A stretch of 64,000 nucleotides of DNA from Chryseobacterium shigense (lineage in GTDB: Bacteria; Bacteroidota; Bacteroidia; Flavobacteriales; Weeksellaceae): positions 186,001 through 250,000 of the forward strand of contig NZ_JACHLC010000002.1 of assembly GCF_014207845.1 (NCBI RefSeq). Direction: 5' to 3'. The position numbers were made by a program, and so were the translations under genes. Shown in pieces: positions 43,025 to 53,288 of this stretch (its first letter is position 1; each line of letters opens with the position of its first letter). The notes below the pieces were generated by a model that was not told the origin of the DNA, did no database searches, and saw only the letters and a list, made by a program, of their open reading frames with translations.

Positions 43025-44506
43025 ATGGAATTAGCAATCAAGATTTTCCAGTTCATACTAAGTATTTCTATTTTAGTGGTTCTTCATGAGCTTGGACACT
43101 TTTTACCGGCAAAATGGTTTAAGACCAGAGCTGAGAAATTCTTCCTGTTTTTCGATCCGTGGTTTTCCATCTTTTCAATGAAGAAGATCAATGGAAAATG
43201 GCAATATAAAATTCTTTCCAAAAACCTTCCGGATACGGAAACTATTGTAGTAGACGGAAAAGAAACTGAAGTTCCTATCGATACCTCAAAACTTCCGGAC
43301 AATGACTGGAGAAAGCATCCCGAGCAGACCAAATACGGAATCGGATGGCTTCCTTTCGGCGGCTATGTGAAAATTGCCGGGATGATCGATGAGAGCATGG
43401 ATAAGGAGCAGATGAAAAAACCTGCACAACCATGGGAATTCAGATCTAAGCCGGCATGGCAGCGACTTATTATTATGCTGGGGGGAGTTACCGTTAACTT
43501 TTTCCTTGCATGGATTATTTTCGGATGCCTTTCCTATTTTAACGGTGAAACTTCTTTTGATACCACCAAAGTGGAAACGCCGATGCATTATACCAGTACT
43601 GCAAAAGCAATGGGTTTTGAAGATGGTGATAAGATCTTAAAAGTGGATGGAAAAATTCAGAATAATCTGGACAAACTGTCTTTAGATATTTTATTAAGCG
43701 ATCAGGTAACAGTTCTAAGAAAAGGGCAAGAGGTTACTTTCAACACTAATGATGACGGGAAAGCAATGGCTTTCAAAGATGAGAACCCAAGAGCGTTTCT
43801 TACACCAAGATATACACCTGTAATTGATACAATTGTAAACCCTAAAACAGCTGCAGCCGGGTTAAAAATTGGTGATCAGGTAGTATCTGTAAACGGTGAG
43901 AAGATTAATTATTATGATGAATTACAAGGCGCTGTTGTAAAAAATGCGGGCAAAACAATTAATATGGAAGTAGTAAGAGCCGGTGCACTGCAACCCTTAC
44001 ATCTTGAAGTTTCCAAAGAAGGAACCTTAGGAATTGCGTCTTACAAACAACTGGAAAAGTTTGCCAATACACAGCATTTCAATTTTGTAGAATCTATCGG
44101 AAGAGGGTTTACAAGAAGTATTGAAAGTTTAACGTACCAGGTTAAACAGTTTAAACTGGTATTCAATAAAAAAGTTCAGGGTTATAAGAAAGTGGGAGGT
44201 CCGCTGGCAATTATCAAGAATATGCCGGTAGAAAAGTCTAAAGACGGGGCTGTATCTGTTAACTGGAGTATGTTCTGGAGCTTTACGGCAATGTTCTCCG
44301 TTTGGCTGGCATTCCTGAACCTTATTCCTATTCCGGGGCTTGACGGCGGGCACGTTCTTTTTACTTTGTGGGAAGTGATTACAGGAAAACCTGTTCCTCA
44401 GAAAGTACTGGAAAATGCACAGACGATTGGGGTTATTTTCCTGCTAGGATTAATGTTGCTGATCTTCGGAAGTGATATTTTCAAGGCACTTACAGGCAGC
44501 TTATAA
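43025..44506 (+). CDS. rseP: RseP-family site-2 protease, 493 aa
   Basis: Inner-membrane zinc protease for regulated intramembrane proteolysis. HELGH lies near residue 21-25 in the first membrane segment. The second motif NLIPIPGLDGGH is close to the C terminus. Between them is a long insertion after the first segment (typical of Bacteroidota), GGYVKIAGMID, and two PDZ-type segments (residues about 180-335). Complete. Confidence 0.93.
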   Translation: MELAIKIFQFILSISILVVLHELGHFLPAKWFKTRAEKFFLFFDPWFSIFSMKKINGKWQYKILSKNLPDTETIVVDGKETEVPIDTSKLPDNDWRKHPEQTKYGIGWLPFGGYVKIAGMIDESMDKEQMKKPAQPWEFRSKPAWQRLIIMLGGVTVNFFLAWIIFGCLSYFNGETSFDTTKVETPMHYTSTAKAMGFEDGDKILKVDGKIQNNLDKLSLDILLSDQVTVLRKGQEVTFNTNDDGKAMAFKDENPRAFLTPRYTPVIDTIVNPKTAAAGLKIGDQVVSVNGEKINYYDELQGAVVKNAGKTINMEVVRAGALQPLHLEVSKEGTLGIASYKQLEKFANTQHFNFVESIGRGFTRSIESLTYQVKQFKLVFNKKVQGYKKVGGPLAIIKNMPVEKSKDGAVSVNWSMFWSFTAMFSVWLAFLNLIPIPGLDGGHVLFTLWEVITGKPVPQKVLENAQTIGVIFLLGLMLLIFGSDIFKALTGSL

Positions 44507-44532
44507 TTTTTTTGAATTTTTTCTAAAAAATA

Positions 44533-44564
44533 TTTGTAGGGTATAAATATTCGTCCTATATTTG
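44533..44564 (+). promoter_or_regulatory. Promoter of first tRNA-Asn
   Basis: TTTG (44533-44536), 20-nt spacer and TATATTTG (44557-44564), 22 nt before the mature tRNA. Confidence 0.75.
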
Positions 44565-44586
44565 CACCACTTAAAACAAAGGACAT

Positions 44587-44663
44587 TCCTCCTTAGCTCA
44601 GTTGGTTAGAGCATCTGACTGTTAATCAGAGGGTCGCTGGTTCGAGCCCAGCAGGAGGAGCCA
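44587..44663 (+). tRNA. tRNA-Asn(GTT), copy 1
   Basis: Cloverleaf with acceptor TCCTCCT / AGGAGGA, D-loop AGCTCAGTTGGTTAGAGC, anticodon stem CTGAC-T-GTT-AA-TCAG, T-arm CTGGTTCGAGCCCAG and an encoded CCA end (77 nt). Identical over its full length to the copy at 53075. Confidence 0.97.
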
Positions 44664-44670
44664 AAAGAAA

Positions 44671-44697
44671 AAAGTCGCCAAATTGGCGACTTTTTTC
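44671..44697 (+). terminator. Terminator of tRNA-Asn copy 1
   Basis: Perfect 10-bp stem AAAGTCGCCA / TGGCGACTTT, 3-nt loop, T-run. Confidence 0.9.
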
Positions 44698-44819
44698 TTT
44701 TGAATGATATTTCAAATTTTTCATTATTAATATTTTTCTGAATTCCATTATGTTCCAGGCAGGTCTTGATTTAGGTGATCTTTTCGAGTTTCCGGAAAAT
44801 AATGATTCCTTTGAAAATA

Positions 44820-46532
44820 TTATCCCTCAAAGGAATTTTTTTCCAGCTGTCTGATATAATCGGAAGGAGTCATTCCCGTTCTTTCCTTAAATGCCTTAGT
44901 AAATGTTGTAGAGCTTTTATACCCTATCTCTTCAGATATTGTCTGGATGGTATACTTGCGGAGCTGCGGGTTCATTTCCAGCTCGTTCAGAATATAATTA
45001 ATACGGAGGTTATTTACATATTCAGAAAACGACACCTCTTTATGCTGATTGATGATCTGGGACAGGTAGGCCGTGTTCGTATTCAGCTGTTTGGCTATAT
45101 TTACGAGTTTAAAATTATTGGATAAAAATCTTTTTTTTGATTCCAGAGATTCCAGTTTTACAAGAATATTACTAATAAGCTCATCTTCTATTACCGGTAC
45201 AGCGACAGATTTTTTGCCGGCTACCGGCAAGATATCCATATTTTTATCATTCTCCCGAATACCTAAAACACCCTTCTTTTTTCTGTTATAGCTATAGACA
45301 ACATAGAAAATGATTCCCATGAACAACAAACATGCAATTATCAAGAAATTCTTTTTATTATTTCTTGTGAGCATTTCTTCAGAAATATTTTTTATTTCCT
45401 GCTGTTCATAGATTCCAAGGAAAACATTACCCGAATTTTTCTGGATGTTTTCTTTTTCTATTTCGGACAAACTTAGTTTTGCGTATTTATAAGCTTCTTT
45501 GCTGTTTCCAAGATTTTCATAATTGATGCTTAATAAATGATATACCTTCAGTTTTGTTTCATATGTACATTTTGCATCTTTTATAACATTGTCAAGCTTT
45601 TTCAGGTATTGAAAAGCGGAATCATTTTTTTTAAGAAATGTATACACCTCAGCTTTTCCCAGCCATACTGCTTCTCTTGAAAAATTTTTCTGCATCAGAA
45701 CCGGATCTTTTTCACATTCATTAAAGAGAGACAGTGAGAGGGCATACTGCTTTTTCAGCAATGTTGTATTGGCCTTTCTGCATGTATGCAAAGCTCTGGA
45801 ATATGCCGAAAAAGCCGGAGAATCTTTCATTAACTGATAAGCTTTTTCATAATTGTACTGGGCCGAATCCAGAAATTTTGTTTCCCCTGTATCTTTATAC
45901 CATTTGATGAATGCATCACTTTTTGTATTATATGTTGTTGCAATTTCCTTTACCTTTAAAAACTTTGCATACAGGATATTGTCCGTATCATTGCGGATGT
46001 CATTCAGACGGGTATTCAGTAAATCAATTCCCTTTTTGTAGTTTCTCAGCTCTATGTATGCGACTGCAAAAAAGATTTCCTGCTTCTTTTTATAGACAGG
46101 GCTCATTCCTTTCGACAGATCATTCAGATACTTTAATCCCTGTGTAATATTTCCTTTCCTTTTTTCAACATAAAACAATCTGGTTATTGCAATATGCCTG
46201 AGAGCTTCATAATAGGAAAAATCCAAATTCTTCTTATTCTCCTGTATCAGCTCCAGGGAATGAAGAACAGACCTTTCCGCTTCTGCAAATTCTCCTTTCT
46301 GATACAATACAGATGCAGAATCAAGTTTAATTAATAAATCGTATTTTAAATTATACTTTGAAATCCTTTTGAAGTTTATATTTTCATTGCCTAATCTAAA
46401 ATCTACAAGGTCCCATTGGTCTTTTTTTATTAAGCTGTCTATCTCCTGTGAAGCCTTCAGATCAGGGTTCTTTTGGGAATATACTTTTAAGGATACGAAA
46501 AAAAATACAATCAGTATATTTTTTAAAATCAT
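44820..46532 (-). CDS. TPR-AraC-type membrane regulator, 570 aa
   Basis: N-terminal signal/anchor region, then about 350 residues of TPR-like helical repeats, a membrane segment near residues 395-415 (NFLIIACLLFMGIIFYVVYSY) and a cytoplasmic C-terminal AraC-type double helix-turn-helix (LVNIAKQLNTNTAYLSQIINQHKEVSFSEYVN ... IGYKSSTTFTKAFKERTGMTPSDYIRQ). This family, common in flavobacteria, has an extracytoplasmic TPR sensor. It lies between the two tRNA-Asn copies and is divergent from the 1906-aa secreted protein gene. Confidence 0.88.
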   Translation of the reverse strand: MILKNILIVFFFVSLKVYSQKNPDLKASQEIDSLIKKDQWDLVDFRLGNENINFKRISKYNLKYDLLIKLDSASVLYQKGEFAEAERSVLHSLELIQENKKNLDFSYYEALRHIAITRLFYVEKRKGNITQGLKYLNDLSKGMSPVYKKKQEIFFAVAYIELRNYKKGIDLLNTRLNDIRNDTDNILYAKFLKVKEIATTYNTKSDAFIKWYKDTGETKFLDSAQYNYEKAYQLMKDSPAFSAYSRALHTCRKANTTLLKKQYALSLSLFNECEKDPVLMQKNFSREAVWLGKAEVYTFLKKNDSAFQYLKKLDNVIKDAKCTYETKLKVYHLLSINYENLGNSKEAYKYAKLSLSEIEKENIQKNSGNVFLGIYEQQEIKNISEEMLTRNNKKNFLIIACLLFMGIIFYVVYSYNRKKKGVLGIRENDKNMDILPVAGKKSVAVPVIEDELISNILVKLESLESKKRFLSNNFKLVNIAKQLNTNTAYLSQIINQHKEVSFSEYVNNLRINYILNELEMNPQLRKYTIQTISEEIGYKSSTTFTKAFKERTGMTPSDYIRQLEKNSFEG

Positions 46533-47050
46533 GTGTGTTTATGTTTCCCAAATCTACTTAATAATCAAAAATGTTTGAAATAAAATCTGCACTTTTTATT
46601 TCAAAAAATGCTTTCATGAGGAAAACCAGTAAATACCTTCCAATAAATAAAATAACATTTTAAATATCAATAGATTACATTTTAACTGATTTCTGAAAAT
46701 GAATTGAAAATTTATAAATCTGATGAACGTTTTATTTTATAATGACTGGGGTTTAAATAAGTTTGAGGTTAAAATTTAAAAAAACTAAGATGAAAAAAAA
46801 CTCTTTTATCCTCAACATACCTTGAATTCACGGATTCACACAAAGTCTATTACCCAAGTTCTGTCTTGGTGTAAGTGTTTTCCCATTGAAATACAATGAT
46901 TCCTTTGTTCTCGGTAAATACTCGGAAATCATTCATCCTTTTCAGTTAATACAGGAGATTCCTCATATCATACATTGAACCATTACAATTAAAAACACAG
47001 GAGTTAACGAAAATCCTTTAACAGAGTAGTATCAACTAACAAACTTCAAA
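46533..47050. other. Intergenic region upstream of the 1906-aa protein gene
   Basis: About 518 nt, AT-rich, between two divergent genes. I find no ORF, tRNA or strong -33/-7 pair. It should hold promoters and possibly the binding site of the divergent AraC-type regulator. Confidence 0.45.
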
Positions 47051-50000
47051 ATGAAAATTAAATTATTTTTGTTGTCATTATTGTTATTGTCCGGCTTTCT
47101 CCAGTCTCAAACAGTAACAATTGATTTAAGTACCGGAAAAAACAGTGACGGTACTTTAATGAATGCTCCACCACCGGACGTGACCGGCGGAACTTCTGAA
47201 GCAGATCCTGACTGGTCTGTAACTCGTCCCGGCGAAATAGCTCAGGTAGGGACCAAGACCAGGCATACTTACACAGGATGGTCATTTCCTGCTTTAGGAA
47301 TAACAGCAAACGCCCTGCAAAGCCGTTGGATTACAGATAAAGATGGCTGGGCTAACGTTGGTGACGGTTACTACAATTATTACAGTAAAAGTTTTACCGT
47401 ACCTAATGGATCAACTGATATAACGCTTAATATCAGATCATTAAGCTTTGTAAGAAACTGGACCTATCTTGTAAGAACGGATGTAGTCCCCAACACCGAA
47501 GAGTTAATTACCCAAACAACATGGATGAGTGACGGAGCCAAAGGCTGGCTGAACTCCAGAAGTCCGGAGGTCATCAATAAATCTATTACTCCCGGAACTT
47601 ACATCATAAAAGTAAAATTATACACTAATAATGGTGGGGTAACAAACGCCTTAAATGTACATGGTTTAGTAAGCTATACACCACAAACATGTACAGCCCC
47701 TGCTCCATCGGTAAGCACCCCAGTTGTCTACTGTCAAAATGCTGCTGCATCTCAACTTTCAGCTACAGGAACAGGATTATTATGGTACACCGAAGCTACA
47801 GGAGGAACGGGAAGCTCTACTGCTCCAACGCCTTCAACAAACAATGCAGGCACTACTTCTTATTATGTCAGCCAAACCCTTAATGGATGTGAAGGGCCAA
47901 GAGAGAAAATAGATGTAACAGTAAATGCTGTCCCTGGCTCTCCGGGTGTAAATACTCCTGTTGTTTATTGCCAAAATACTACATCATCACCACTTTCTGC
48001 AACAGGAACAGGGTTATTGTGGTATACTGCAGCTACAGGAGGAACAGGAAATACAACCGCCCCCGTTCCTACTACAGGCAGTGCAGGTACAACTTCCTAT
48101 TATGTAAGCCAAACTGTAAACGGCTGCGAAAGTACCCGTTCTTTAATTGATGTAATTGTAAATACACCTCCGGGCTTACCTGGTGTAACCTCTCCGGTTA
48201 TTTACTGCCAGAATGATACCGCGTCTCCTCTGTCTGCAACAGGAACAGGATTATTATGGTATGCTACGGCTACAGGAGGAACAGGAAATACGGTTGCTCC
48301 AACACCAGATACTACCATAGCAGGAAGCACAGACTATTGGGTAAGCCAAACTGCAAATGGCTGTGAAGGTTCAAGGGCAAAAATAACCGTTACCGTTAAT
48401 GCAGGCCCTGATGCTCCTACAGTTGGCGTTATTACTCAACCTTCATGCTCTGTATCCACAGGGTCAGTGGTATTAAGCGGACTACCCGCAGGAAACTGGA
48501 CCATCACGGCCAATCCCGGAGGTGCTACTCTGACAGGAAACACATCAACAGCAACCTTCACTAATCTGGCTCCGGGAACCAGCTATTACTTTAATGTTAA
48601 AACCGGTACAGGATGTAACTCTGCATTGTCAGATGAAGTAGTAATCAGTTCTGTATCCGGCATTACCGGAAATGATAAGGTATGTAAAGGAAGCACTATC
48701 ACACTGTCAGTTCCTTCCAACATACTGGGCGCAGGTACAAATCCGTGGAGTTTAAGTTCTGCTGTAAGCGGGGTAACTCTTACTAAAGACGCAACCAACC
48801 CCAATGTGGCGACTTTGGCAGCAAATACTTCCGTAACCGCTACTTCCGTAACGGTTAAGTTTACAACAAGTACAGGCTGTATACTCACAAAAACAGTCAG
48901 TATAGGAACCGTTGTAACTCCTACATTCAGTATATCTTCTTCTATCTGTTTTGGTCAGAATTATACACTTCCTGCCACTGCAAACAATACCGTTACAGTT
49001 AATGGAACAGCAACGCCTATCACAGGAACGTGGTCTCCGGCAATAGTAGATAATACGGTAAAAGGGATATATACTTTTACCCCTAATCAGCTTCCGGGAT
49101 ATTGCATTAATTCTACTTCTGTTACCATTAATATCAGCAACAGTTTAGAAAAATACAGTGGAGATGCTTATCAAACAGTAAATGCAGGTACAGCCATCCA
49201 TAATATTTTTTACAGAATTATTGGCGGAACAACAGCTACTGTAACAGGTTTGCCAACTGGCGTTACTTCTACGGTTGTAACAGGAGGAGCCGGTCTTAAG
49301 GAAGTCCGAATTTCAGGAACCCCAACAACACCGGGAACATATAACTTTACCGTTACCGTACCAAATGCTTCCTGCCCGGCAACAGCAACAGGTAAAATTA
49401 TTGTAAATCCTACAGGAACTGTGGACTGGACTCTCGCTCCTAACAGCTACATTTTTACAGGTAAAGATGATAACGACACTACAAAAGATGTGGATGGTAT
49501 AAAAATTCCGGTAAAAAAAGCATTCTCTGTCTGGAAGGATGATCGCGACCCTGTTCTTTCATTCAATACACCAGTTCCTGCGGGAAGTCAGTTATCCGCT
49601 TATGTGTACTGGGAAGATGTTTCCGGGATCATAAAAAGCGATAGCTCTTATAAATTAATTTTAGACGGAAGCGGAGAAGATGCTAAAATTCTGGTTCCTG
49701 TAAATAAAACCAGAGGCGAAGGAAATGCCGTAATAGCATTGCATGCAGGAACCAATGGCAATAGTAGTGACCCGATATACTGGACATGGCATGTCTGGGT
49801 AACCGATGATCCACGTACCAATGGTTCAACCTATAATCAGGGATATGAAAAAGATAAGAAGGGGGTAAATGCATTTGCCAACTGGAAATGGATGGACAGA
49901 AACCTTGGTGCTACCAATGCCCAGTTTTTAGGAAACGACTGGAATAAATCTGCCGGTCTAATGTACCAATGGGGAAGAAAGGACGCAATTCCTCCAATGA

Positions 50001-52771
50001 TCTATAAGGATGGTACTAAGTACGAAATACATGGAGAAATAGGAAAAGGAAGAAAATTCAATCCTTTTGCTCCGGTTGCATCCGATGACAAATTTGAGTT
50101 TGGCTGGAAGCTAAGACCTAATAATGCAGGCACTTTAAATGACCACAGCGAAGTGGTTAAGAATTTAAAATATGCTGCCACTCACCCGTTACAATTAATC
50201 ACCTATACTAATTTCCTTGGCGAAACATGGTTCTCGGATCAGGAATACAGGGTAACAGGATTAATGGACGGCGCTTATTACAGTAACAGGATTTCGTGGG
50301 ATCTGTGGTCTGACAACAGAGGAGGAATGTTCTCTCAATCAGGATCAAGCGATGCAGAAACTGATACTGACAGTAAGACTTATGAATTAAAATCTTCTTA
50401 CGACCCTTGCCCTTGCGGATGGAGAATTCCGTCTCATTACGGAGGAAGTTTAGGCGGCGCAACGGGAAATAACAACACCAGCCCATGGGGAAGAGGTGGC
50501 GGAGGAAATGATGATGTATATAATAACTGGAAAACAGCATCCGTTTTAAACAATCTGGGTATTCCGAATTCAAATGGTTTTTACTTGGATACATATACCA
50601 CTGATGGAGACCCTATAGTTAATGAAGGAAAATCTTTATCATATATCAGTTTAAAAACTACCAATTCAATGTTGCCTAACATTAAGGTTTATCCGTCCTT
50701 AGGTTTTGATTTTAGCGGACAGACAGATAGAAAGCTAGATTATTTCCCATTAACAGGAGGTTATGTATATTTCGGGCCACAAGAAAAAGTAGATTACTAC
50801 CGTGCATCAGAAGGAGTTTCGTATGTTAACTGGCTGGCTACTGCCGGGTTTGCAACATCTACATATTCTCCGTGGAACGGAGTTCGCGGTATGGGTATTG
50901 TTGCAGATTATAAAACCACTCCGGACAAATTAAACCTCAGCTACAGTATTGCTCAGACTGCAAGGGTTAAAGGAGCGGGAACTGTAAGATGTATCAAAGA
51001 TCCTAATGATATTTATATGCCTTCAGTATTCAAAACAGAGTATATATACCCTTCTGTAAGTCCTCAATATACTTTGGAAAACCTGAAAACCTGGGCTAAG
51101 GAGCCTAACAGTTATGTTATTTTGCCTGCCGCTACATCTAAAACATTCAGCATTAAGAAGGCTGTAGCAATGCACAAGCTTTATTTAACAGACAATGAAG
51201 CTTTCCCTGCAAATGTCAGCGTAAGTGTATATTGGACTACTAAAAAAAATAATGTAGATCCTATCAATGCTACTTATTCACCTGGCTCTAATTCTGAGGA
51301 TGGCAGTATCACGATAGACCGTACAGCAGGGCAATATGGTAATGCTGTGGTAGCGCTTCACAATGGTCTTACCCAGTCTTCTCCGGTTATATGGAGCTGG
51401 CATATCTGGTTACCGGAAACAGAGCCTGTAGGTATTCAGGAGTATTTAACTGAAATTCCTTATGACATCACGGCAAACGGTGCTACAAGCGGGGTTTCAC
51501 CTAGCGGACATGTTATTAACAATTCGTACAGTCTTGTATTGCCTCCTTTAAAGACTGTTTTTATGGACAGAAACCTGGGAGCCTTAATAGCTTTCCCAAC
51601 AACTACAACACCTATAGACAGTGATGAGTATAAAAAAACAATGGGACTTCACTATCAGTTTGGTAGAAAAGATCCGTTACCAAGCTTTTTAGATGGAAAT
51701 ATATACAGAAACAGCCAGCTGATAGGGGCTGCTCAATATAACAGCACAGCAGGAGGATACATATCGAACTATTCTCAATATGCCAGTAATATTACCCCTG
51801 CAGACAAACGCGAAGCTGCTGTAAGAAAAGTATTGAAATATTCCTCTGAAAACCCTCTTACTTATCTGAACCAGGATATTACAAAAACCGGCACATTGGG
51901 AGGTGCTCCATATGAAAAGCCTAAAGACTGGATCAGTGAAGACCAAGGTATCGCTTTTGAGCGTTGGGGACACGCAGGTGAGAAATCTCCTTTCGACCCA
52001 TGCCCTGAAGGATGGAGGGTTCCTGATACTTCCTACTCATTTGCAAGCAGCTATACCGGAGACGGAGTGAAAGGTAATTCTCCGTGGTATCTGGGCGGTA
52101 AAGCAGTTACAGATCCCGCTCCTAACAGTGTAAGCAAGATAGGGATAGGACAGACATATAGAGCATCCGCTGCAAACAATTATAAAGGAGTTCTGGTAAA
52201 TTCTACTTCAGGAAATAATGCTGGATGGGTATTTAACGGAAACAACAATGGTAAACCTTATAATATAGGAAATTATCCTATTGCGGGAATCAGAAACGGA
52301 AGTTCTGTTACTACAAATGAAATTGGAGTATGGTCTGCATCTATGGACGACAATATGTTTGGAAATGCCCTTGGCCTGAATATAAAATCAGGATTAATGA
52401 CCACAGGTATAGGAATGAACCCTTACGCCGCTATGTCCTGCCGTTGTGCAAAAGATGAACCAAGATATCTTGGAATTCCTGTAACCAATAATTCAGGAGC
52501 ACAGGCGAAAACAGTACTGGCGTCTAAAGAAGTACAGGAAAAAGTAAAAGCAGAAAAGCTTGTTCTTTATCCGATTCCTGTAAGCAATACATTAAACATC
52601 AGTGCAACTGACAGCAAGGATTATTATTATGAAATTTATAATATGTCCGGCCAGCTGGTGAAGAAAGGCAAGTTTGAAAACAGGCAGACAGATGTTTCTT
52701 CTTTAGTTTCAGGAGCTTATCTGGTAAGAATCAATGATTCTGATACTATTGTTAAAATAATTAAAAAATAA
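47051..52771 (+). CDS. Giant secreted Ig/FISUMP-domain protein with T9SS sorting domain, 1906 aa
   Basis: Signal peptide residues 1-19. Residues ~210-460 are three tandem Ig-like repeats of about 79 residues with the cores LSATGTGLLWY and YYVSQT-NGCE. More Ig-like and fibronectin-like segments follow. Two FISUMP-like modules come next: the first with WMDRNLGATNAQF, MYQWGRKDA, CPCGWRIPSH and TVRCIKD; the second with FMDRNLGALIAFP, HYQFGRKDP, CPEGWRVPD and CRCAKDE. The C-terminus (LVLYPIPVSNTLNI ... SDTIVKIIKK) is a T9SS type A sorting domain. A surface adhesin or large matrix protein is likely. It lies between the two tRNA-Asn copies. Confidence 0.88.
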   Translation: MKIKLFLLSLLLLSGFLQSQTVTIDLSTGKNSDGTLMNAPPPDVTGGTSEADPDWSVTRPGEIAQVGTKTRHTYTGWSFPALGITANALQSRWITDKDGWANVGDGYYNYYSKSFTVPNGSTDITLNIRSLSFVRNWTYLVRTDVVPNTEELITQTTWMSDGAKGWLNSRSPEVINKSITPGTYIIKVKLYTNNGGVTNALNVHGLVSYTPQTCTAPAPSVSTPVVYCQNAAASQLSATGTGLLWYTEATGGTGSSTAPTPSTNNAGTTSYYVSQTLNGCEGPREKIDVTVNAVPGSPGVNTPVVYCQNTTSSPLSATGTGLLWYTAATGGTGNTTAPVPTTGSAGTTSYYVSQTVNGCESTRSLIDVIVNTPPGLPGVTSPVIYCQNDTASPLSATGTGLLWYATATGGTGNTVAPTPDTTIAGSTDYWVSQTANGCEGSRAKITVTVNAGPDAPTVGVITQPSCSVSTGSVVLSGLPAGNWTITANPGGATLTGNTSTATFTNLAPGTSYYFNVKTGTGCNSALSDEVVISSVSGITGNDKVCKGSTITLSVPSNILGAGTNPWSLSSAVSGVTLTKDATNPNVATLAANTSVTATSVTVKFTTSTGCILTKTVSIGTVVTPTFSISSSICFGQNYTLPATANNTVTVNGTATPITGTWSPAIVDNTVKGIYTFTPNQLPGYCINSTSVTINISNSLEKYSGDAYQTVNAGTAIHNIFYRIIGGTTATVTGLPTGVTSTVVTGGAGLKEVRISGTPTTPGTYNFTVTVPNASCPATATGKIIVNPTGTVDWTLAPNSYIFTGKDDNDTTKDVDGIKIPVKKAFSVWKDDRDPVLSFNTPVPAGSQLSAYVYWEDVSGIIKSDSSYKLILDGSGEDAKILVPVNKTRGEGNAVIALHAGTNGNSSDPIYWTWHVWVTDDPRTNGSTYNQGYEKDKKGVNAFANWKWMDRNLGATNAQFLGNDWNKSAGLMYQWGRKDAIPPMIYKDGTKYEIHGEIGKGRKFNPFAPVASDDKFEFGWKLRPNNAGTLNDHSEVVKNLKYAATHPLQLITYTNFLGETWFSDQEYRVTGLMDGAYYSNRISWDLWSDNRGGMFSQSGSSDAETDTDSKTYELKSSYDPCPCGWRIPSHYGGSLGGATGNNNTSPWGRGGGGNDDVYNNWKTASVLNNLGIPNSNGFYLDTYTTDGDPIVNEGKSLSYISLKTTNSMLPNIKVYPSLGFDFSGQTDRKLDYFPLTGGYVYFGPQEKVDYYRASEGVSYVNWLATAGFATSTYSPWNGVRGMGIVADYKTTPDKLNLSYSIAQTARVKGAGTVRCIKDPNDIYMPSVFKTEYIYPSVSPQYTLENLKTWAKEPNSYVILPAATSKTFSIKKAVAMHKLYLTDNEAFPANVSVSVYWTTKKNNVDPINATYSPGSNSEDGSITIDRTAGQYGNAVVALHNGLTQSSPVIWSWHIWLPETEPVGIQEYLTEIPYDITANGATSGVSPSGHVINNSYSLVLPPLKTVFMDRNLGALIAFPTTTTPIDSDEYKKTMGLHYQFGRKDPLPSFLDGNIYRNSQLIGAAQYNSTAGGYISNYSQYASNITPADKREAAVRKVLKYSSENPLTYLNQDITKTGTLGGAPYEKPKDWISEDQGIAFERWGHAGEKSPFDPCPEGWRVPDTSYSFASSYTGDGVKGNSPWYLGGKAVTDPAPNSVSKIGIGQTYRASAANNYKGVLVNSTSGNNAGWVFNGNNNGKPYNIGNYPIAGIRNGSSVTTNEIGVWSASMDDNMFGNALGLNIKSGLMTTGIGMNPYAAMSCRCAKDEPRYLGIPVTNNSGAQAKTVLASKEVQEKVKAEKLVLYPIPVSNTLNISATDSKDYYYEIYNMSGQLVKKGKFENRQTDVSSLVSGAYLVRINDSDTIVKIIKK
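47701..48420 (+). repeat. Three tandem ~237-240-bp coding repeats
   Basis: Each unit begins near ...P-V-V/I-Y-C-Q-N and ends near V-N-A/T-x-P-G. DNA is highly similar between units (for example the segment coding GTGLLWY). They are Ig-like domains within the 1906-aa protein and can recombine to change repeat number. Confidence 0.85.
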
Positions 52772-52842
52772 AATAACTAAGCATTTTAACAAATAATATA
52801 CACCATACTTTTATCCGGACCCCGGATGAAATATGAAATTTT

Positions 52843-52868
52843 AACCACGCTTTCGGGCGTGGTTTTTA
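52843..52868 (+). terminator. Terminator of the 1906-aa protein gene
   Basis: Perfect 8-bp GC-rich stem AACCACGC / GCGTGGTT with a 6-nt loop and T-run, 72 nt after the stop. A second small hairpin ATCCGG / CCGGAT is at 52813-52827. Confidence 0.88.
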
Positions 52869-53019
52869 TTATTGCCAATAAGCTGGGAATTTTTTAGAAT
52901 TTCACCCGTAATTTCCGGCATTTATCTGAAGATGATTGGAGCTAATGAAAAAGGTATAAAATATTTCTTACTGAAATTCAATATTTTTAATCAAAAATCA
53001 GCGTTAATTAGGGATAAAA

Positions 53020-53051
53020 TTTGCCTGATATGAATATTCCTTTTATATTTG
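53020..53051 (+). promoter_or_regulatory. Promoter of second tRNA-Asn
   Basis: TTTG (53020-53023), 20-nt spacer and TATATTTG (53044-53051), the same spacing and -7 box as copy 1. The following bases up to the tRNA are also alike between the two copies. Confidence 0.78.
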
Positions 53052-53074
53052 CAACACCTTAAACAAAGGAAAAT

Positions 53075-53151
53075 TCCTCCTTAGCTCAGTTGGTTAGAGC
53101 ATCTGACTGTTAATCAGAGGGTCGCTGGTTCGAGCCCAGCAGGAGGAGCCA
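53075..53151 (+). tRNA. tRNA-Asn(GTT), copy 2
   Basis: Full cloverleaf with encoded CCA, identical to copy 1 at 44587. It is followed by a different terminator and, 138 nt on, by a recombinase pseudogene, the usual setting of an integration site at a tRNA 3' end. Confidence 0.97.
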
Positions 53152-53158
53152 GAAAACG

Positions 53159-53190
53159 AAACACTTACAACAATGTAAGTGTTTTTTTTA
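53159..53190 (+). terminator. Terminator of tRNA-Asn copy 2
   Basis: Stem ACACTTACA / TGTAAGTGT extended by A-T pairs, 4-nt loop, T-run. Sequence unlike that after copy 1. Confidence 0.88.
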
Positions 53191-53195
53191 TTCCT

Positions 53196-53214
53196 CTTGC
53201 AAGAACATTGCAAG
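53196..53214. repeat. Inverted repeat next to tRNA-Asn copy 2
   Basis: CTTGCAA-GAACA-TTGCAAG, 7-bp arms and 5-nt centre, between the tRNA and the recombinase relic. It has the form of a tyrosine-recombinase core or accessory site, but is too short to be sure. Confidence 0.4.
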
Positions 53215-53288
53215 GACTTTTTCAAAAACGACCTTTATTTTGTATGATGAAAAGTCACTTTTGGTTATCACTTTTATTTTTTAGTAAT

